15,560 nt of DNA from Bacteroidales bacterium (GCA_017548805.1 JAFYZE010000159.1:1-15560); one strand, 5' to 3'; shown: positions 6,682-14,117, numbered from the stretch's first letter. Numbers and translations: made by a program. Notes: generated by a model from the sequence alone, not told the origin.

Positions 6682-7437
6682 TTATCCTCTTATCTGCAAA
6701 TTGAATCCTTCCCCGGCCAGGGGACGGAGCAGTTCCTGCATCTCCCCTGCCGTGAATTTGGAAAGCCCCTCCTGCGGGGTGGCGCGGTCTATGGTATAGA
6801 CCATGACCTCCCGCGGGTGGAGGGTCCGGACTATGTCCATCCAGCCCTGAAGTACCTCCGGGGCAGAAGAATCGAAGCTGTCACTCCTCAGGAACATGGT
6901 CTGGAGGATGAAGTCGCCTTCGAAACGCTTCAGCGCCTCGACGACAGCCTCCACACTATATCCGGGAGCGGGACGGTTGATGAGCCTCGCCAGCTCCGTC
7001 GTGGGGGCGTCTATCTTGAGTATGGGATTGTCTACCTTGCGCAGGGCCTCGAACACGGCATCCTTGTGCACCATGGTGGCGTTCGAGAGCACTGACACCC
7101 TGGCAGCAGGGAAATAGCGGTCACGAAGCTCCAGCGTGATATCCACCATCACCGGGAAATCGGGGTTGAGCGTAGGCTCGCCGTCTCCGGAGAATGTGAT
7201 GGAATCTATCCCTGTCCCTTCATTTGCGCAGAAGGAAAGCCTGGCTTCCAGCGCATCACGAAGGTCGGAAGCGGACGGGATGTGCGTATCCCCGCGCCCG
7301 TCGCGGTTCCATCCGCATTCGCAGTAGATGCAGTCGAAATTGCACAACTTGCCCTTCTCCGGCAGGACATTGATGCCGAGCGAGGACCCGAGCCGGCGGC
7401 TGTGGATGGGCCCGAACACTATCTCTTCGCGCATCAT
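6682..7437 (-). CDS. Radical SAM enzyme of the COG0731 type
   Basis: The 251-residue protein has the radical SAM cluster motif CX3CX2C at Cys32, Cys36 and Cys39 (LCNFDCIYC), with a further Cys41. The preceding HSRRLGSSLGINVLP and the later FSGDGEPTLNPDF (83-94), which corresponds to the SAM-binding GGE motif, are typical of the COG0731 Fe-S oxidoreductase group, related to but shorter than wybutosine enzymes. The substrate is unknown; RNA or protein modification are both open. The first of two adjacent ATG codons (7437) overlaps the DUF4296 gene stop by 4 bases; the second, at 7434, sits better behind AGGAG and would remove one Met. The overlap shows translational coupling with the DUF4296 gene. 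Confidence 0.88.
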   Translation of the reverse strand: MMREEIVFGPIHSRRLGSSLGINVLPEKGKLCNFDCIYCECGWNRDGRGDTHIPSASDLRDALEARLSFCANEGTGIDSITFSGDGEPTLNPDFPVMVDITLELRDRYFPAARVSVLSNATMVHKDAVFEALRKVDNPILKIDAPTTELARLINRPAPGYSVEAVVEALKRFEGDFILQTMFLRSDSFDSSAPEVLQGWMDIVRTLHPREVMVYTIDRATPQEGLSKFTAGEMQELLRPLAGEGFNLQIRG

Positions 7438-7913
7438 AACTCCTGTTCCTTCAAAGGTTTGGGAATCTTGGGACTATCAAGGTCAATGACTGTTCCGTCA
7501 GATCCGTATACGGAATGGAACAACCTGGGCTTGACCCGTTCTTTCTGTTTGTCGGACTCAATGGCATCCAGCCTTTGCTTCTCAATTACGCCGAACTCTG
7601 TCTCCAGGATGACGTTGGACTTGTTCAGGATCCTGGAGAAACGATCAGGATCCTGGAGGTAATACGACACGCTGGCCCAGTAATCCTCGACAGTATAGCC
7701 ATATTTCTCGAAAATAGGCTCATAAAAGGCCATGGTATCCGCCTTGCCTTTCGCCTCAAAGGGTGCAGTAATCAGCCATGCGTCGGCCAGGAACAACTCG
7801 GCATAGATCTTTGACATCTTGGACTTGGGTATGACCCTCCCTTCCCTGCCGCAGGAGCAGAGACAGGCGGCCGAGACCAGGACCGCAAGGACTATCCGGG
7901 TGAACCTTTGCAT
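7434..7913 (-). CDS. DUF4296 lipoprotein
   Basis: This 159-residue protein begins with a lipoprotein signal MQRFTRIVLAVLVSAACLCSC, lipidated Cys21. The mature start VIPKSKMSKIYAELFLADAW is characteristic of DUF4296, a Bacteroidetes-specific family of unknown function. The middle is helical and charged; the C-terminus is proline and charge rich. The ATG at 7913 is chosen because it gives the signal peptide directly and lies one base after the pheT stop codon; a longer in-frame start at 7988 would lie inside pheT and add non-signal sequence. It is coupled to the next gene through an ATGA overlap. It probably faces the periplasm from the inner or outer membrane; no function can be assigned. Confidence 0.85.
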   Translation of the reverse strand: MQRFTRIVLAVLVSAACLCSCGREGRVIPKSKMSKIYAELFLADAWLITAPFEAKGKADTMAFYEPIFEKYGYTVEDYWASVSYYLQDPDRFSRILNKSNVILETEFGVIEKQRLDAIESDKQKERVKPRLFHSVYGSDGTVIDLDSPKIPKPLKEQEL

Positions 7914-7914
7914 A

Positions 7915-10359
7915 CTAACGCAGGACGGCTCCGAACTCGTTGGTGAAGGTGGAGAGAAGCTTGTCCATGACGCGCTCGACATCGGCATCCGTCAGGGTCT
8001 TCTCGGTATCCTGGAGCACAAAGCCCAGGGCATACTGCTTCTTGCCGGCAGGGATCTTGTCCCCGCGGTAGACGTCGAACAGGGTGACCTGCTTGAGGAG
8101 CTTCTTCGCTACGCGCTCAGCGCTGGCCTGAAGGTCGGCATACTTGACGTCCTCGTCGAGGAGGAGGGCCAGGTCGCGGCGAACCTCAGGGAATTTGGGC
8201 AGCTCCTTGAAGGCGACTTTGTCGCGCTTGACCAGCTCGAATAGGGCGTTCCAGTCGATCTCGGCGGCAAAAACGGGCTGCCTGACGCCGAAGCGGCGCG
8301 CCAACGCGGGATTGACTGTACCCATGCTGAGGAGCTTACGGTCGCGGCCGCCGGGAATGCTGTAGGTCATGCCCTCGGAGAAGATATCGGAAGGAGCCGC
8401 TTCGCAGCGCATCTGGGAGAGCTTTGCTCCATAACGCCTCAGAAGGAGCTCGACATAGCCCTTGAGCTGGAAATAGTCGCTCTTGCCCGGCTCGTTGCGC
8501 CAGGACTTGTCCGGGGTGCCGGTGATGAAGAGCGCGAAGCAGGCATGCTCCTCGTAGCCGGCGAGGGTGGTACCCTCCGTCTCCGGCCTGCGGGCATAGA
8601 CCGAACCGTATTCGAAGAACTTCATCGAAGATGTCTGGCGGTTGGCGTTGTAGGCCACCACCTCAAGCCCTCCGAGCAGGAGGGTCTGGCGCATGACGTT
8701 GAGGTCCTGGCTCAGCGGATTGACCACGCGGGCGCATGCCGCTGCCGGGAAGGTCTCAAGCTTGTCATAATACTCACCCTTGGTGAGGGAGTTGTTCATG
8801 GTCTCGACGAAGCCGTTGGCTGCCAGGAAGTTGGAGATGGAGTTGCGGACTGCCTCGGGGTCCGGTGACGGCGAGGCGTTGACCGACATCTTCATGTGTT
8901 GCGGCAGGTCGATATTGTTGTAGCCATAGATGCGGAGTATCTCCTCCACGACATCGCATTCACGGGTGACGTCGACCATGTAGGTCGGAGCGGCCACGAC
9001 GGCGCCATTAGCGGTCTTCTCCACGAACCCATAGTTCAAGTACTCAAGAATACGCTCGATGGTGTCAGTACCGATCTCCTTGCCGATGAAGCGCTGGATG
9101 CGGCCGTAGTCCAGATCGATGCGCTTGCGCTCAATCCTTTCAGGATAGACCTCCTGGACCTTTCCGACGATCTCGCCGCCGGCGAGCTCACGGATGAGGA
9201 GGGCGGCGCGCCTGAGGGCGAAAGGAACGGCCTCAGGGTCGGCGCCGCGCTCGTAACGGAACGAGGCGTCGGTCTGGAGGGTCTGGCTCTTGGCGGTCTT
9301 GCGGATGGAGCCGGGATCGAAATAGGCGCTCTCGATAAACACATCGGTGGTGGACTCTGTCACGCCGGAATCCTCGCCGCCGAACACGCCCGCGATGCAC
9401 ATGGGGCCGTCGGCATTGGCGATGACCATGTCACGGTCGCAAAGCTTGCGGTCGAGGCCGTCAAGCGTGCGGATGGGTTCATCCTTGAAGGCCCTGCGGA
9501 CAATGACCTTGCCGCCGGCAATCTTGGCAGCGTCGAAGGTATGCAGGGGCTGTCCAATCTCGAAAAGTATGAAATTGGAGATGTCGACGACATTGTTGAT
9601 GGGGTTGTGGCCGATGGAGATGAGCTTCTTCTGGAGCCATTCCGGGGACGGGCCGACCTTGACTCCCTTGACCGTGATGCCGGTATAACGGGGAGCACCC
9701 TCGGAGTCAAGCACCTCTACGGGGATGCCCTCCCCTTCGCCCTCGCGGAAAGAGGAGACGTCGGGCATGTGGAACTTGCAAGGGATATCGTTGAGCCGCA
9801 GCCATGCATAGAGGTCGCGGGCGACGCCGATGTGCGACGCTGCATCCACGCGGTTGGCGGTGATCTCATACTCGATCACGGCCTCGGTCTTGAGGTGCAG
9901 GTAGTCCTTGGCGGGGGTGCCGACGACGGCATCGGGCTCGAGCACCATGATGCCGGAATGGTCTTCGCCGATGCCGAGTTCGTCGGCCGCGCAGATCATG
10001 CCGAAAGACTCGACGCCGCGGATCTTGGATTTCTTGATCTTGAAATCGCCGGGCAGGACGGTGCCGAGGGTCGCGAAGAGGACTTTCTGGCCGGCAGCGA
10101 CGTTGGGAGCGCCGCAGACCACGGTGACAGGCTCACCGTCACCTGCATCCACCTTGGTGACATGGAGATGGTCGGAATCCGGATGCGGCTCGCATTCGAG
10201 CACTTCGGCAACCACTACTCCGGCGAGTCCGCCGGGAATCTCTTCCTGTTCTTCGACCGAATCCACCTCGATGCCTATCGAGGTGATAGCATCCGCCACC
10301 TGGGCGGGAGTGAGATCGAACTCAAGATAGTCCTTGAGCCAATTGTAAGACAGCTTCAT
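7915..10359 (-). CDS. pheT: Phenylalanine--tRNA ligase beta subunit
   Basis: PheT pairs with PheS in an alpha2-beta2 enzyme that charges tRNA-Phe in the cytoplasm; the beta chain supplies tRNA binding and editing. The 814 residues match the full bacterial length. Domains in order: MKLSYNWLKDYL N-terminus; tRNA-binding OB fold about 42-150; EITANRVDAASHIGVARDL about 165-183; the B3/B4 editing domain about 205-390 with HNPINNVVDISNF; the B5 domain about 400-475 ending REC-x-VVEEILRIYGYNNI; the catalytic-like core; and the FDX-ACB anticodon domain in about the last 95 residues (FPEVRRDLALLL). The ATG at 10359 is 15 bases after the ftsY stop. No pheS is adjacent, unlike the common pheS-pheT pair. 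Confidence 0.98.
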   Translation of the reverse strand: MKLSYNWLKDYLEFDLTPAQVADAITSIGIEVDSVEEQEEIPGGLAGVVVAEVLECEPHPDSDHLHVTKVDAGDGEPVTVVCGAPNVAAGQKVLFATLGTVLPGDFKIKKSKIRGVESFGMICAADELGIGEDHSGIMVLEPDAVVGTPAKDYLHLKTEAVIEYEITANRVDAASHIGVARDLYAWLRLNDIPCKFHMPDVSSFREGEGEGIPVEVLDSEGAPRYTGITVKGVKVGPSPEWLQKKLISIGHNPINNVVDISNFILFEIGQPLHTFDAAKIAGGKVIVRRAFKDEPIRTLDGLDRKLCDRDMVIANADGPMCIAGVFGGEDSGVTESTTDVFIESAYFDPGSIRKTAKSQTLQTDASFRYERGADPEAVPFALRRAALLIRELAGGEIVGKVQEVYPERIERKRIDLDYGRIQRFIGKEIGTDTIERILEYLNYGFVEKTANGAVVAAPTYMVDVTRECDVVEEILRIYGYNNIDLPQHMKMSVNASPSPDPEAVRNSISNFLAANGFVETMNNSLTKGEYYDKLETFPAAACARVVNPLSQDLNVMRQTLLLGGLEVVAYNANRQTSSMKFFEYGSVYARRPETEGTTLAGYEEHACFALFITGTPDKSWRNEPGKSDYFQLKGYVELLLRRYGAKLSQMRCEAAPSDIFSEGMTYSIPGGRDRKLLSMGTVNPALARRFGVRQPVFAAEIDWNALFELVKRDKVAFKELPKFPEVRRDLALLLDEDVKYADLQASAERVAKKLLKQVTLFDVYRGDKIPAGKKQYALGFVLQDTEKTLTDADVERVMDKLLSTFTNEFGAVLR

Positions 10360-10374
10360 ATCGTTTTCGTATGT

Positions 10375-11304
10375 TTATTTCTTCAAATCTTCAGGAGTAA
10401 AGAGGGATGTGACAAACTCCTTGCGGTCGAAGACCTTGAGGTCATCGATGCCCTCGCCTATGCCGATGAACTTGATCGGAATGCGGAACTGGTCCACAAT
10501 GCCGATGACGACGCCTCCCTTGGCTGAGCCGTCGAGTTTGGTGACGGCCAGGGAGGTCACGTCCGTAGCACGGGAGAACTCCTTGGCCTGCTGGAATGCG
10601 TTCTGTCCGGTGGAGCCGTCCAGGACGAGAAGCACGTCATGCGGGGCATCGGGGATGACCTTGCGCATGACATTGCGGATCTTGGTGAGCTCATTCATCA
10701 GGTCGATGCGGTTGTGCAGGCGGCCGGCGGTGTCGATGATGGCGACGTCAGCCCCGCGGGCAACGGCGGCCTTGACAGTGTCAAAGGCCACGGAAGCCGG
10801 GTCGGAGCCCATGCTCTGCCGTACGATGTCCGCGCCGGCCCGGTCGGCCCATACTTGCAGCTGGTCCACGGCGGCCGCGCGGAAAGTGTCGGCAGCGCCT
10901 AGGATGACTTTCTTGCCCTGGTCACGGAGCATGGACGCGAGCTTGCCGATGGTGGTGGTCTTGCCCACTCCGTTGACACCGACGACCATGATCACATAGG
11001 GCTTGTGCGAGAAATCGAAAGGAACCACTTCTTCCGTTCCGTCCAGGTCTATGAGCTTCGATATCTCGTCACGGAGAAGTGCCACGAGCTCATCGAAGGA
11101 CATGTATTTGTCCTTCTCCACGCGCTCCTCCAGCCGGTCGATGACCTTGAGGGTGGTATCCACCCCCATGTCGGACGAAACGAGGGCTTCCTCGATGGCA
11201 TCGAGGACGTCGTCATCCACCCGCGAACGGCCCATGACAGCCCTGGAAAGCTTCTGGAAGAAGCTCTGCTTAGTCTTTTCTGTACCTTTGTCGAAAATAC
11301 CCAT
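10375..11304 (-). CDS. ftsY: Signal recognition particle receptor FtsY
   Basis: FtsY is the SRP receptor; it binds Ffh at the membrane and hands nascent membrane proteins to SecYEG. The 309 residues comprise the N domain (about 12-95) and the G domain: G1 GVNGVGKTT at 109-117, AADTFRAAAVDQL at 137-149, DTAGR at 191-195, TKLDGSAKGG at 255-264 and the closing GIGEGIDDL at 281-289. The acidic A domain of the E. coli protein is absent, as usual for short FtsY. The ATG at 11304 is preceded by AAAGGA and by its own promoter-like site, just after the terminator of the rpmB cluster. It leads the pheT-DUF4296-radical SAM-deoC transcript. Confidence 0.98.
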   Translation of the reverse strand: MGIFDKGTEKTKQSFFQKLSRAVMGRSRVDDDVLDAIEEALVSSDMGVDTTLKVIDRLEERVEKDKYMSFDELVALLRDEISKLIDLDGTEEVVPFDFSHKPYVIMVVGVNGVGKTTTIGKLASMLRDQGKKVILGAADTFRAAAVDQLQVWADRAGADIVRQSMGSDPASVAFDTVKAAVARGADVAIIDTAGRLHNRIDLMNELTKIRNVMRKVIPDAPHDVLLVLDGSTGQNAFQQAKEFSRATDVTSLAVTKLDGSAKGGVVIGIVDQFRIPIKFIGIGEGIDDLKVFDRKEFVTSLFTPEDLKK

Positions 11305-11324
11305 GGCACGATTCCTTTAACTGA

Positions 11325-11332
11325 CAAATATA
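11325..11332 (-). promoter_or_regulatory. Probable ftsY -7 box
   Basis: TATATTTG on the minus strand matches TAnnTTTG exactly, 20 bases before the ftsY start codon. About 19-20 bases upstream the only -33 candidate is TTTT, inside the T-run of the preceding terminator (11350-11356). The fit in position and the exact -7 support a promoter that restarts transcription after the rpmB-rpmG-DUF4295 unit. Confidence 0.5.
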
Positions 11333-11349
11333 ATCAAAAACGATGAACT

Positions 11350-11383
11350 AAAAAAAGGACGGAGCCCAAATCGGACCCCGTCC
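11350..11383 (-). terminator. Rho-independent terminator after the DUF4295 gene
   Basis: On the minus strand GGACGGGGTCC (11383-11373) pairs with GGGCTCCGTCC (11367-11357) over 11 positions with two wobbles, around the 5-base loop GATTT. Seven T follow directly (11356-11350). It lies 22 bases after the DUF4295 stop codon and separates the ribosomal-protein unit from ftsY. Confidence 0.92.
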
Positions 11384-11405
11384 CTAAATAAATCGGAACC
11401 GGAGA

Positions 11406-11564
11406 TTACTTCTTGTCGAAATACTCCTTGACCTTGGACTCCTCCACGAGGTGCTCGGTGAAGACATAAGCACCGGTCTTGGGGGACTTGTCCATGCGGA
11501 TGCACTTGACCATGCTCTTAGCACCGGCCTTGGCAGCAAACGTTGCGACGGCTTTCTTTGCCAT
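11406..11564 (-). CDS. DUF4295 small basic protein
   Basis: The minus strand from the ATG at 11564 encodes 52 residues: MAKKAVATFAAKAGAKSMVK ... ESKVKEYFDKK. Length, basic N-terminus, the KTGAYVFTEHLV core and the position directly after rpmG fit DUF4295, a Bacteroidetes-specific family of about 50 residues. Its place in a ribosomal-protein unit suggests a role tied to the ribosome, but none is established. AGGAG lies 9 bases before the start. It is followed by a strong terminator. Confidence 0.9.
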   Translation of the reverse strand: MAKKAVATFAAKAGAKSMVKCIRMDKSPKTGAYVFTEHLVEESKVKEYFDKK

Positions 11565-11582
11565 AGTTTAATCTCCTATCAA

Positions 11583-11771
11583 TTATTTGATTTCACGATG
11601 AACAGTGACCTTCTTGAGGAAAGGATTGTATTTCTTACGCTCCAGACGCTCGGGGGTGTTCTTCTTGTTCTTGGTAGTAATGTACCTGGACATTCCAGGG
11701 ACACCGCTTTCCTTCTGCTCGGTGCACTCGAGGATGACCTGCACCCTGTTTCCTTTAGCTTTCTTTGCCAT
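11583..11771 (-). CDS. rpmG: 50S ribosomal protein bL33
   Basis: The 62-residue product is a large-subunit protein near the E site. The stretch [12 protein letters not shown] followed by [23 protein letters not shown] and KYNP is diagnostic. Only one cysteine (Cys16) is present, so this is the zinc-free form lacking the paired CxxC motifs. It lies 11 bases after rpmB and 18 bases before the DUF4295 gene, in one short unit. The ATG at 11771 gives the standard [10 protein letters not shown] start. Confidence 0.97.
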   Translation of the reverse strand: MAKKAKGNRVQVILECTEQKESGVPGMSRYITTKNKKNTPERLERKKYNPFLKKVTVHREIK

Positions 11772-11782
11772 AGTCGAAAAAA

Positions 11783-12025
11783 TTAAACAAGGTTAACCAA
11801 TCCTTTCTCGCGGGCCTCGCGGAGGGTGGCGTCGAGACCGTTCTTCTCGATGATCCTCATGCCCTTGCAGGAAACCTTCAAAGTGATGAATCTCTGCTCC
11901 TCCTCGGACCAGAACTTCTTGGTCTTGAGGTTGAGGGAGAAATCGCGCTTGGTGCGCAGCTTGGAATGGGCAACGTTGTTGCCTTTCATTCTCTTTCTAC
12001 CGGTAACTTGACAAACCTTTGCCAT
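11783..12025 (-). CDS. rpmB: 50S ribosomal protein bL28
   Basis: The 80-residue product is a large-subunit protein. [20 protein letters not shown] and [20 protein letters not shown] are hallmark stretches of bL28, and the length is normal. The ATG at 12025 lies in an A-rich leader with no clear Shine-Dalgarno, common in Bacteroidetes. It follows lepB after an 81-base gap holding a promoter-like site, so it probably leads the rpmB-rpmG-DUF4295 unit. Confidence 0.98.
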   Translation of the reverse strand: MAKVCQVTGRKRMKGNNVAHSKLRTKRDFSLNLKTKKFWSEEEQRFITLKVSCKGMRIIEKNGLDATLREAREKGLVNLV

Positions 12026-12068
12026 ATCTTTATACTTTTTATTTGATTCTAAATAATTTACGGGGCTG

Positions 12069-12100
12069 CAAATTTCGCTCTTATTTTTTGCAAATCCAAA
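12069..12100 (-). promoter_or_regulatory. Probable rpmB promoter
   Basis: On the minus strand TTTG at 12097-12100, a 20-base spacer and GAAATTTG at 12069-12076 (one mismatch to TAnnTTTG) form a Bacteroidetes-type promoter 43 bases ahead of the rpmB start. A second exact -7-like TACATTTG at 12097-12104 overlaps the -33 element. No terminator hairpin is seen in the 12026-12106 gap after lepB, so read-through from lepB is also likely. Confidence 0.4.
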
Positions 12101-12106
12101 TGTATT

Positions 12107-13444
12107 CTACACAAATTTGAGGAATCTGCGCCATCTTATGTTCTTCGGGAACTTCGCGTCCCTGTTGGTTGAGAGCCATATCACCGACGGTCTCCCGACT
12201 ATGTGATCTTCAGGAACGAACCCCCAGTACCTGGAGTCCAGGGAATTGTGCCTGTTGTCTCCCATCATGAAGTAATAATCCTGCTGGAAGGTGTAGCTGT
12301 AAGCCTCCTGTCCGTTGATGAAGATCATGCCTTCGTCATTGACCTTCAGGTCGTTCTTCTCGTAGGCGGTGATGATGCGCTCATACAGCGGGAGGTTGTC
12401 CGTGTCAAGCTCCACCGTTTCGCCCTTCTTCGGGATCCAGAGCGGACCGAACCAGTCGCGCGTCCAGCGGTAATCCGGAGAGAACGGGAAGATGCCATAG
12501 GCATCGGCCGACGGATAAGTCTCTATGTTCGGCTCGGCGCTCACTACGCCCGGCATGTCCTTCACCTTTTCGAGCATCGCCGCCGTAAGGGGCATCTCGG
12601 GGTATCCGGGAAGAGAGGGATCATAGTAGAGCTCTCCGATGTTGAGTCCGAGCTTTTCGAGGACCTTGGAGTTGATGCGCTGTCCGTTGGTCACCACCCT
12701 GTAGGAAAGCTGGATGCCGGGATAGACTTCCTGCTGGACGGAGTTGATGTATACCAGGCCTTCCTTGACCGTGAGCGTGTCGCCCGGAAGGGCTACGCAG
12801 CGCTTCACGTAGTGGTCCTTCTTGTCCGTCGGGCGGACGATGATGGGACCGAGCCTGCTTTCCACCAGCTCCCTGCCGTTCGCCCTCACGAGGGCGTGGT
12901 AGTCTTCGACCGGGGCCTTTTTCAGAACGGTATCACCGTTCGGGAAACCGAATACGACCGCATCGCCTCTTTTGACCTGACCGAAACCCTTGAGCCTCCT
13001 GTACTTGTTGTGGATCAGAGTGGAATAGGACTCCTTTCCGAAGATGACATTGTGCGTGAAAGGGATGGTCAACGGGGTCTCGGGGACCCTGGGGCCGTAC
13101 GCCAGCTTGCTTACGAAGAGATGGTCGCCCGTGTAGAGCGTACTCTCCATGGAGGATGAAGGAATCTTGAACGCCTGGAAAAAGAAGATATTGATGAATG
13201 TCACGAAGATGACGGCGAAGATGATGGCATCGAGCCAGTCAAGCCAGACATTGTGCTTCTCTCCCTCCTTGTAGTCCTTCTTCCAGAAAGTCCATTTCAC
13301 CTTCTTGGTGATGAACATGTCGAAGAGGACGATGAGGCCGAGCAGCCACCAGTAACTTCCGAGCCAGACGACCCACAACACATAGAGCAGAGCCCAGAAA
13401 CTGAACCTTGTCCAACGGTTGTGGTAGAACTCCTTCCAGCTCAC
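12107..13444 (-). CDS. lepB: Signal peptidase I with a long insertion
   Basis: LepB cuts signal peptides from exported proteins at the inner membrane. The 445 residues begin with hydrophobic segments at about 14-43 and 72-92. The catalytic Ser98 lies in IPSSSMESTL and the general-base Lys214 in HYVKRCVALPGD; the GDNRHNSLDSRYWGF box is at 395-409. The stretch between LPGD and the last box (about 223-390) is much longer than in E. coli LepB and is a known feature of Bacteroidetes enzymes. The start is GTG at 13444: the same frame meets the rplT stop TAG six bases earlier, and the next Met is residue 43 inside the membrane region. It follows rplT in the same frame, so it is probably coupled to it. 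Confidence 0.95.
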   Translation of the reverse strand: MSWKEFYHNRWTRFSFWALLYVLWVVWLGSYWWLLGLIVLFDMFITKKVKWTFWKKDYKEGEKHNVWLDWLDAIIFAVIFVTFINIFFFQAFKIPSSSMESTLYTGDHLFVSKLAYGPRVPETPLTIPFTHNVIFGKESYSTLIHNKYRRLKGFGQVKRGDAVVFGFPNGDTVLKKAPVEDYHALVRANGRELVESRLGPIIVRPTDKKDHYVKRCVALPGDTLTVKEGLVYINSVQQEVYPGIQLSYRVVTNGQRINSKVLEKLGLNIGELYYDPSLPGYPEMPLTAAMLEKVKDMPGVVSAEPNIETYPSADAYGIFPFSPDYRWTRDWFGPLWIPKKGETVELDTDNLPLYERIITAYEKNDLKVNDEGMIFINGQEAYSYTFQQDYYFMMGDNRHNSLDSRYWGFVPEDHIVGRPSVIWLSTNRDAKFPKNIRWRRFLKFV

Positions 13445-13450
13445 ATCAAA

Positions 13451-13795
13451 CTACTTTACGGAGTTGATGACAGCCTCGAATGCCTGAGGATTATTCATGG
13501 CAAGGTCCGCCAGCACCTTACGGTTGAGACCGATGTTCTGCTTGGCGAGTTTACCCATAAACTGAGAATACGTGAGACCGTACTGACGTGCGGCGGCGTT
13601 GATTCTCTGGATCCAGAGAGCGCGGAAATTGCGCTTCTTGGTCCTGCGGTCACGGTATGCGTAGGTGAGACCCTTCTCGTAGGTGTTCTTCGCAACCGTC
13701 CAAACATTCCTTCTCGACAAGAAGTTACCACGGGTTCTCTTGAGGATCTTCTTGCGGCGCGCCCTGGAGGCGACTGAATTAACTGATCTTGGCAT
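13451..13795 (-). CDS. rplT: 50S ribosomal protein bL20
   Basis: The 114-residue product is an early-assembly 50S protein that binds 23S rRNA; in other bacteria it also represses its own operon by binding m[22 protein letters not shown], the [24 protein letters not shown] region and [14 protein letters not shown] are diagnostic. An A-run (eight A) lies just before the start in place of a strong Shine-Dalgarno. It is separated from rpmI by a 79-base gap with a hairpin and from lepB by 6 bases. Confidence 0.98.
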   Translation of the reverse strand: MPRSVNSVASRARRKKILKRTRGNFLSRRNVWTVAKNTYEKGLTYAYRDRRTKKRNFRALWIQRINAAARQYGLTYSQFMGKLAKQNIGLNRKVLADLAMNNPQAFEAVINSVK

Positions 13796-13812
13796 AATAC
13801 GTTTTTTTTCTG

Positions 13813-13851
13813 GAGGCAGTGACCTCTCGTGAGGTACTTCTTCTACTGCTC
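13813..13851 (-). other. Two-part hairpin in the rpmI-rplT gap, possible control element
   Basis: On the minus strand an outer stem GCAGT/ACTGC (13849-13845 with 13820-13816, extendable across a one-base bulge) encloses an inner stem ACCTC/GAGGT (13835-13831 with 13826-13822) capped by ACGA. A 9-base stretch (AGAAGAAGT) sits on one side between the stems and one base on the other. No T-run follows, so it is not a terminator. It ends about 17 bases before the rplT start. An L20- or L35-responsive leader is an inference only. Confidence 0.4.
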
Positions 13852-13874
13852 ATCCAAGTTTGACATTAATGATA

Positions 13875-14069
13875 CTAAAGAACAAGGAGCTCCTTTACAC
13901 GGCCTTCGTCCACCTTGGAAAGTATGGCGAAATGGTCGAGATTCCTTTTCTGCTTCTTGGTCTTCTTCGTGAGAATGTGGCTGTGGTAAGCGTGCTTTCT
14001 CTTGATTTTTCCCGATCCGGTAAGCGTGAAACGCTTTTTGGCACCGGAGTTGGTCTTAAGCTTTGCCAT
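13875..14069 (-). CDS. rpmI: 50S ribosomal protein bL35
   Basis: The 64-residue product is a small basic 50S protein. [40 protein letters not shown] and the closing VKELL are diagnostic. The ATG at 14069 is preceded by an AT-rich leader (TTATTAA-C-TTAATAA inverted repeat at 14080-14094, A-rich before the ATG) without a clear Shine-Dalgarno. It sits between infC and rplT in the conserved order. Confidence 0.98.
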   Translation of the reverse strand: MAKLKTNSGAKKRFTLTGSGKIKRKHAYHSHILTKKTKKQKRNLDHFAILSKVDEGRVKELLVL

Positions 14070-14100
14070 TGTTTTGTTTTTATTAAGTTAATAATATACA

Positions 14101-14117
14101 GGTCTGCCACGCAGACT
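14101..14117 (-). other. Short GC-rich hairpin at the infC stop codon
   Basis: On the minus strand GTCTGC (14116-14111) and GCAGAC (14107-14102) form a perfect 6-bp stem with a 3-base loop; the stem overlaps the infC TAG stop. A T-run does not follow, so termination is unlikely. It could influence the relative yield of IF3 and L35 or mRNA processing; function is not shown. Confidence 0.4.

Noticed and set aside
8896..10527. Open reading frame of 543 codons on the plus strand
   Set aside because: It lies wholly antisense to pheT and the end of ftsY, which are certain. Its translation has no recognisable motifs; it arises from codon use in GC-rich coding DNA.
11583..11771. Loss of zinc cysteines in bL33 as a sign of gene decay
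   Set aside because: Zinc-free bL33 is a normal, widespread form; the length and the rest of the sequence are intact.
12203..13159. Open reading frame of 318 codons on the plus strand
   Set aside because: Antisense to lepB with conserved catalytic boxes; no independent start signal or family features.
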